A stretch of DNA of 35,920 nucleotides. Source: Acidobacteriota bacterium (GTDB lineage: Bacteria > Acidobacteriota > Blastocatellia > Pyrinomonadales > Pyrinomonadaceae). The translations under genes and the position numbers were made by a program. Below, piece after piece: positions 32,863 through 35,920 of the stretch (its first letter is position 1; each line of letters starts with the position of its first letter). A model generated the notes under the pieces. That model was not told the origin of the DNA and ran no database searches. It saw only the letters and a list, made by a program, of their open reading frames with translations. The DNA is taken from contig JAFAVK010000101.1 of NCBI GenBank assembly GCA_019242475.1, positions 1-35,920 on the forward strand. The letters are read 5' to 3'.

Positions 32863-33474
32863 ATGGCGGGACAATACTCAAATCAAGCCGCCGCCGAATG
32901 GGCGAGGCGCAATCTGGCGCAGGAGATCGAAATCAAGCTGCGTGAAAATTCGTGGCCGGCGCGGGTCTTGGTCGTGCTGGCGATGCTCTTTCTCGGCGCG
33001 ATCTTTTTCGGGATTCCGGCGATTCTTCTCTTGAACGCCGCCGCTAAATTCCTCACCAACGGCTGGGGCGCGGAAGTCTCCAGGCTTTTGCGGCTGGGCA
33101 TCTTTTTTCTGGCGGGTTTCGGCGGCCTGGCCGTCTTCCTGTTTTTCTACGTGCGGTCTTTAAGAAGAAAGCTCGTCAGATTTTTGAGCGCCGACGGCGT
33201 GACGACGCGGGGCGGGGGAAAGTACCGTTGGGAGAATTTGCAGTACCTCGATTACGTCACGGTTCACCGGAATTTTGTGAGGGGTTACCGGGTCTACCAT
33301 GTTTTATTGCGGGCGTTAAGCAATTACATCTTTGCCGGCTTTGAAAACCTGAAAATCGAAATGGTTTTTACCGACGGCACGGCGACGCTCGCGCCGCTCA
33401 TCGAAGACCAGCGGGAGGTGCTCGATTTACTGGACACGATTCCCGCCCGGCGTAAGTCTGACGGCAAAAGTTGA
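32863..33474 (+). CDS. Membrane-anchored hypothetical protein (203 aa)
   Basis: An amphipathic N-terminus (AAAEWARRNLAQEIEIKLRE) precedes two membrane helices (about residues 33-62 and 76-98), followed by a basic stop-transfer (RSLRRKLVRF) and a cytosolic domain of ~95 residues (KYRWENLQYLDYVTVHRNFV, IEMVFTDGTATLAPLIEDQ). The alternating strand pattern is like a bacterial PH-like domain, which is only a suggestion. Base composition and codons (TTT, TTA, AAT) are visibly less GC-rich than in neighbours, and it has its own A/T-rich promoter patch, which may reflect recent transfer. It converges on DUF4385 with a 14-base gap. Confidence 0.8.
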   Translation: MAGQYSNQAAAEWARRNLAQEIEIKLRENSWPARVLVVLAMLFLGAIFFGIPAILLLNAAAKFLTNGWGAEVSRLLRLGIFFLAGFGGLAVFLFFYVRSLRRKLVRFLSADGVTTRGGGKYRWENLQYLDYVTVHRNFVRGYRVYHVLLRALSNYIFAGFENLKIEMVFTDGTATLAPLIEDQREVLDLLDTIPARRKSDGKS

Positions 33475-33488
33475 AGTCAGGCGCGACT

Positions 33489-33986
33489 TCATGGCTGTGC
33501 CGATTCGTAACGGCGGCGGTGCTCTTCGAGCGCGGAGAGGTATTCGGAGTCTTTGAGGATCGTGTCGAGCAGTCGCTTAAAAATCCGCGCGCTCTTGAGC
33601 TTCTGCTCGTCGCGCGCGGGGCGGGCAACCTTGCGACCGTGGGCGCCGCTCCGGCCCTTCCTGTCGGCGGGGACGGGGCCGACATATTTCTTCCCCGAGC
33701 GGTGGTTGGCGTAGCGCATCGAGCGCGTCCAGCCCATCTGGATGTACTTGCGCGCCATGTCCATCCCGACGAAGTCGCCGGCGCGCCTGTACGCCTCGAA
33801 CATCTCTCGGAGCTTCCCGGCCGACGCGCGCGCGACCTCCGGCGTGCGGAAGCGCCAGTGCGGAAGCAGCTCGCTCTTGTAGGGCTCGACGAGGAGCACG
33901 CCCTGCTCGCCGCGCCCGACGCGGTACAGCTCGGGGTGCGCGCGGAAGTCCGTGCGGCCGAAGTCGAGCGTGTAGTCGAACGTCAT
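33489..33986 (-). CDS. DUF4385 family protein (165 aa)
   Basis: Matches the DUF4385 pattern along its length: FDYTLDFGRTDFRAHPELYR, VGRGEQGVLLVEPYKSELLP, HWRFRTPEVA, DFVGMDMARKYIQMGWTRSM and RYANHRSGKKY. The last ~50 residues are basic and helical (GRSGAHGRKVARPARDEQKL), which fits nucleic-acid binding, though the family's function is unknown. No membrane segment. Its ATG overlaps the kinase stop (ATGA), so it is the third gene of a coupled operon with the kinase and the stress protein. Confidence 0.92.
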   Translation of the reverse strand: MTFDYTLDFGRTDFRAHPELYRVGRGEQGVLLVEPYKSELLPHWRFRTPEVARASAGKLREMFEAYRRAGDFVGMDMARKYIQMGWTRSMRYANHRSGKKYVGPVPADRKGRSGAHGRKVARPARDEQKLKSARIFKRLLDTILKDSEYLSALEEHRRRYESAQP

Positions 33987-34906
33987 GCGAGCAGCGCGGC
34001 CTCGGGCGTCAGGTGCTCGGGGTAGACTTTGACCGGCGTGAACTCGTCGAGCGCGCGGAGCAGTTCGGGCACGCTCTGAAACCTCGCGCGGGGGTTGCGC
34101 GAGAGAGATTTACGAATGACAGAAGTTAACCCTTCAGGTACGCCGCGCGCCGAGAGCGCTTCGAAGTCCGGCTCATCCACGAGCTGCGGGTAGCGCGCCG
34201 AGAGCGGCGCACGCCAGTCTTCCACGCCCGCGCGGAAGGGGCGCTCGCCCGCGAGCAGCTCGAACAGCAGGGCGCCGAGGCCGTACACGTCCGTCGCGGG
34301 CGAGAGCGGCATGCGCGTCACCTGCTCGGGCGCGAGGTACTGCGGCGTGCCGCTGCGGTCGGGCGGGCATCTGCGCACGTCGCCCAAGTCCCACGCGACG
34401 CCGAAGTCGATGAGCACGGGTCGGCCGCCGCGCAGCACGACGTTTGAAGGCTTGAGGTCGCGGTGGAGTAACCCCCGCGCGTGCACGTGCCCGACGGCCC
34501 CGCCGAGGTGCTGGACGAGGCGGACGGCGCGCGCCGCCTCGAACGCGCCCGACTCTCGCAGCTCGGCGCGCAGCGTGTGCGTGCCCGCGTGTTCGAGCAG
34601 GAGGTAGGGCAAAGGCGCGTGCATGTTCTCGCCGACCAGCCGCACGACGCACGGGTGGCACAGACGCCTGAGCGCGTCGCACTCGGCGCGGAGCAGGCGC
34701 CGGCTCTTCTCGTCCCCGGCGTCGGCCGGGCGCAGGCGCTTGCACACGAGCGGCGCCAGCAGCCCGTGGTGCCAGACGGCGAACACGTCGGCGCTCATCC
34801 CCCGCGAGATGCGGTAGGCGACGGTGAAATCATCGACGCGCGTGCCCGGCCCCGGCACATCCTCCGGCGGCGGCGCGGCGCCTCGGTTCGGGGAGGCGAC
34901 CGTCAC
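33983..34906 (-). CDS. Soluble Ser/Thr protein kinase (307 aa)
   Basis: Hanks-type kinase with a single catalytic domain and no membrane or sensor domain. Motifs: a weak glycine loop (SRGMSADVF, ~35-42), Lys56 (LVCKRL), Glu75 of helix C, the catalytic loop HRDLKPSN (148-155), DFG (167-169) and APEQ (192-195) followed by TDVYGLGALLFELLAGERPF. All catalytic residues are present, so it should be active. The start is a GTG that overlaps the stress-protein stop (GTGA) and its own stop overlaps DUF4385, so the three proteins are made together. Possible substrates are those two neighbours; this is inference. Confidence 0.93.
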   Translation of the reverse strand: MTVASPNRGAAPPPEDVPGPGTRVDDFTVAYRISRGMSADVFAVWHHGLLAPLVCKRLRPADAGDEKSRRLLRAECDALRRLCHPCVVRLVGENMHAPLPYLLLEHAGTHTLRAELRESGAFEAARAVRLVQHLGGAVGHVHARGLLHRDLKPSNVVLRGGRPVLIDFGVAWDLGDVRRCPPDRSGTPQYLAPEQVTRMPLSPATDVYGLGALLFELLAGERPFRAGVEDWRAPLSARYPQLVDEPDFEALSARGVPEGLTSVIRKSLSRNPRARFQSVPELLRALDEFTPVKVYPEHLTPEAALLA

Positions 34907-35409
34907 TTCAGCTCAAGCTTCTCGTTCTCGCCCAGCTCGGCGGGCTCGCCCTGGACGAGCGACGAGACGAGGCCGACGGCGTGCGCGAAGATCGACTGCG
35001 AGCCGTCCCAGTACTCGGCCCGCTCGGCCGTCACCTTGAGGAGCGCGATGTCGGGCGTCTCCTTCCCCTCGGGGAACCACGCCTTGAGCTGCGGTTGCCA
35101 CAACTCTTCTATCTTCGCGCGGTCGCGCACGACCTCGGCGCGGCCCGAGACGGACGCGTACTGCTGAGCGTCCACGTCCGCGAAGCTCGCGTTCACCTTC
35201 GACACAAGGTTGACTTCATCAACCTTGTGCGAAGAGCCGTACGTGAAGAACCAAAGGTCTCCGTCGAACTCCACCTCGCGGTTGTTCGACATCGGCCGGC
35301 TGTGCAGCTCGCCGCGCTCGCCGACGGTCGTCAGCATGCAAATGTCCACGGCCTTGATTATCTCCCGCAGCTTCGCGAGCTTCTCCTCCTGCGTCACCGC
35401 CTTGCTCAT
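34903..35409 (-). CDS. Pyridoxamine 5'-phosphate oxidase-like stress protein (168 aa)
   Basis: FMN-binding split-barrel protein of the general stress protein 26 type. GAGGGGGT seven bases before the ATG supports the start. Signature: KAVDICMLTTVGERGELHSR, PMSNNREVEFDGDLWFFTYG, KVDEVNLVSKVNASFADVDA, YASVSGRAEVVRDRAKIEEL, WFPEGKETPDIALLKVTAER and AEYWDG. Length fits. These proteins bind flavin and/or F420 and are induced by salt, osmotic or oxidative stress; the reaction is usually unknown. First gene of the operon with the kinase and DUF4385. Confidence 0.93.
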   Translation of the reverse strand: MSKAVTQEEKLAKLREIIKAVDICMLTTVGERGELHSRPMSNNREVEFDGDLWFFTYGSSHKVDEVNLVSKVNASFADVDAQQYASVSGRAEVVRDRAKIEELWQPQLKAWFPEGKETPDIALLKVTAERAEYWDGSQSIFAHAVGLVSSLVQGEPAELGENEKLELK

Positions 35410-35433
35410 AAACTTACCCCCTCGGATTTTGAA

Positions 35434-35525
35434 TAAGGGCGCGCCGCCCCTTGCGGCCCGCGGAGTTCGTATGAATTAAACCCCCGACTATTTACGGCCC
35501 CCCGCGGTCGGGGGGCGCGCCCTTA
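35434..35525. repeat. Nested GC-rich inverted repeats between two genes
   Basis: TAAGGGCGCGCC (35434-35445) and its exact reverse complement (35514-35525) bound a 92-base segment. Inside it GCCCCCCG (35497-35504) pairs with CGGGGGGC (35509-35516) around a 4-base loop, and CCCCCGAC (35481-35488) can alternatively pair with GTCGGGGG (35507-35514). The block lies between the 53-residue gene (ends 35534) and the start of the stress operon (35409). It could end the former's transcript; no T-run follows on the minus strand. Mutually exclusive stems could also regulate the operon. Confidence 0.6.
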
Positions 35526-35533
35526 AGGCCCGA

Positions 35534-35695
35534 CTACTGCTGCGAGCCGCCGCCCGAGTCCTGCTGCTGACCGCCCTCCTCGTAGCCGGGCTCGCCTGGT
35601 CGTGGCGGGTGGCCGTCGCCGGTCGTCGAATGAGTGCTCTGCCCCGTCGAAGTGTTCTGCGGGAACTGCCCTTCGTTCTGCTTGTCGTCTGCCAT
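35534..35695 (-). CDS. Small disordered Gln/Gly-rich protein (53 aa)
   Basis: The ATG at 35695 has AAGGGGAAGAG right upstream. The whole product (MADDKQNEGQFPQNTSTGQS, then HPPRPGEPGYEEGG and a QQQDSGGGSQQ tail) is hydrophilic, has no hydrophobic core and is rich in Gln, Gly, Ser, Thr and Pro, so it is expected to be unfolded. Such short hydrophilic proteins near stress genes recall desiccation- or stress-related proteins, but I know no matching family. An in-frame ATG at 35851 is rejected because that part overlaps the Nudix gene's tail on the same strand in another frame. Confidence 0.7.
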   Translation of the reverse strand: MADDKQNEGQFPQNTSTGQSTHSTTGDGHPPRPGEPGYEEGGQQQDSGGGSQQ

Positions 35696-35750
35696 CTCTC
35701 TTCCCCTTTTAACCTTTCCTTGTTGTTCGGGGCGGCGTCCGCCGCCCCCG

Positions 35751-35920
35751 TCAGTCGTCGTCAAAGGCGACTGCGTGCGCGGCCACACCGCGCCAGTGTT
35801 GGCCCTCGACGGCGAGCTTGAGCCACCGGCTGTAGAGCTGCGGCTCCTCATTTAAACCCCGCCACAGTTCCGCCAGCGTGACCCACCGCCACTGCGCGAC
35901 CTCCGAGGGGTCGGGCTCGG
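35751..35920 (-). CDS. Nudix protein, isopentenyl-diphosphate isomerase-like, 3' part only
   Basis: The final ~56 codons of a gene running in from beyond the window edge. The reading is EPDPSEVAQWRWVTLAELWR, then EEPQLYSRWLKLAVEG, stop TGA at 35751-35753. The 'PxEVxxxRWVxLxEL...P..Y.xWxxLA' pattern matches the end of type 1 isopentenyl-diphosphate delta-isomerases, which interconvert IPP and DMAPP for isoprenoids; another Nudix hydrolase is possible because the Nudix box lies outside. Upstream of the 53-residue gene by 55 bases on the same strand. Confidence 0.65.
   Translation of the reverse strand, partial: EPDPSEVAQWRWVTLAELWRGLNEEPQLYSRWLKLAVEGQHWRGVAAHAVAFDDD

Overview
This looks like a chromosomal segment from a GC-rich Gram-negative bacterium, most likely an Acidobacteriota member (Blastocatellia/Pyrinomonadales-like). 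The grounds are the very large Oar-type TonB-dependent receptors with an N-terminal carboxypeptidase-regulatory domain, a Tat-exported GH109-type oxidoreductase, a UPF0182 protein, a WD-free soluble Ser/Thr kinase and strongly GC-biased codons. The taxonomic call is an inference from gene families, not from a marker gene. I see no rRNA, tRNA, CRISPR array, transposase or integrase.

Positions 1-8650 are an envelope region. A deleted, frameshifted receptor remnant (143-668) ends in a perfect 34-bp hairpin and follows an intact Oar-like receptor (699-4067), both on the minus strand. Divergently come a PepSY-like exported protein, a DUF347-repeat membrane protein and a second Oar-like receptor (5909-8473). 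The 421-bp divergent intergenic region has two pairs of repeated motifs that could be operators.

Positions 8650-22730 hold mostly single genes: a SanA/YdcF-like DUF218 protein, several small or exported hypotheticals, a zinc-ribbon membrane protein, a start-less gene fragment (11377-11529), two tiny overlapping-operon membrane proteins, a Tat-dependent GH109-family protein, an M1 metallopeptidase, an amidohydrolase with a long extra N-terminal domain, a B12-binding radical SAM protein and a UPF0182 protein.

Positions 22880-32546 are a compact minus-strand glycan assembly/export cluster: Wzm-type permease, a three-module methyltransferase-GT4-GT2-like protein, a Wzt-type ATPase with a C-terminal extension, a GT4 glycosyltransferase, a two-module methyltransferase, and a radical SAM protein with an unusual cysteine-rich module placed before its catalytic core. 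Several genes overlap by four bases with GTG/TTG starts, so they are probably translated as one coupled unit. The likely job is making, modifying (methylating) and exporting a cell-surface polysaccharide. This is the best candidate for an uncharacterised system in the window.

Positions 32860-35920 contain a less GC-rich membrane-protein gene with a readable promoter, then a minus-strand operon of three genes with 4-base overlaps (pyridoxamine-oxidase-like stress protein, soluble Ser/Thr kinase, DUF4385 protein), a 53-residue disordered protein, and the 3' end of a Nudix gene resembling isopentenyl-diphosphate isomerase running off the window edge. Several very long plus-strand frames lie opposite real genes and are coding-bias shadows.
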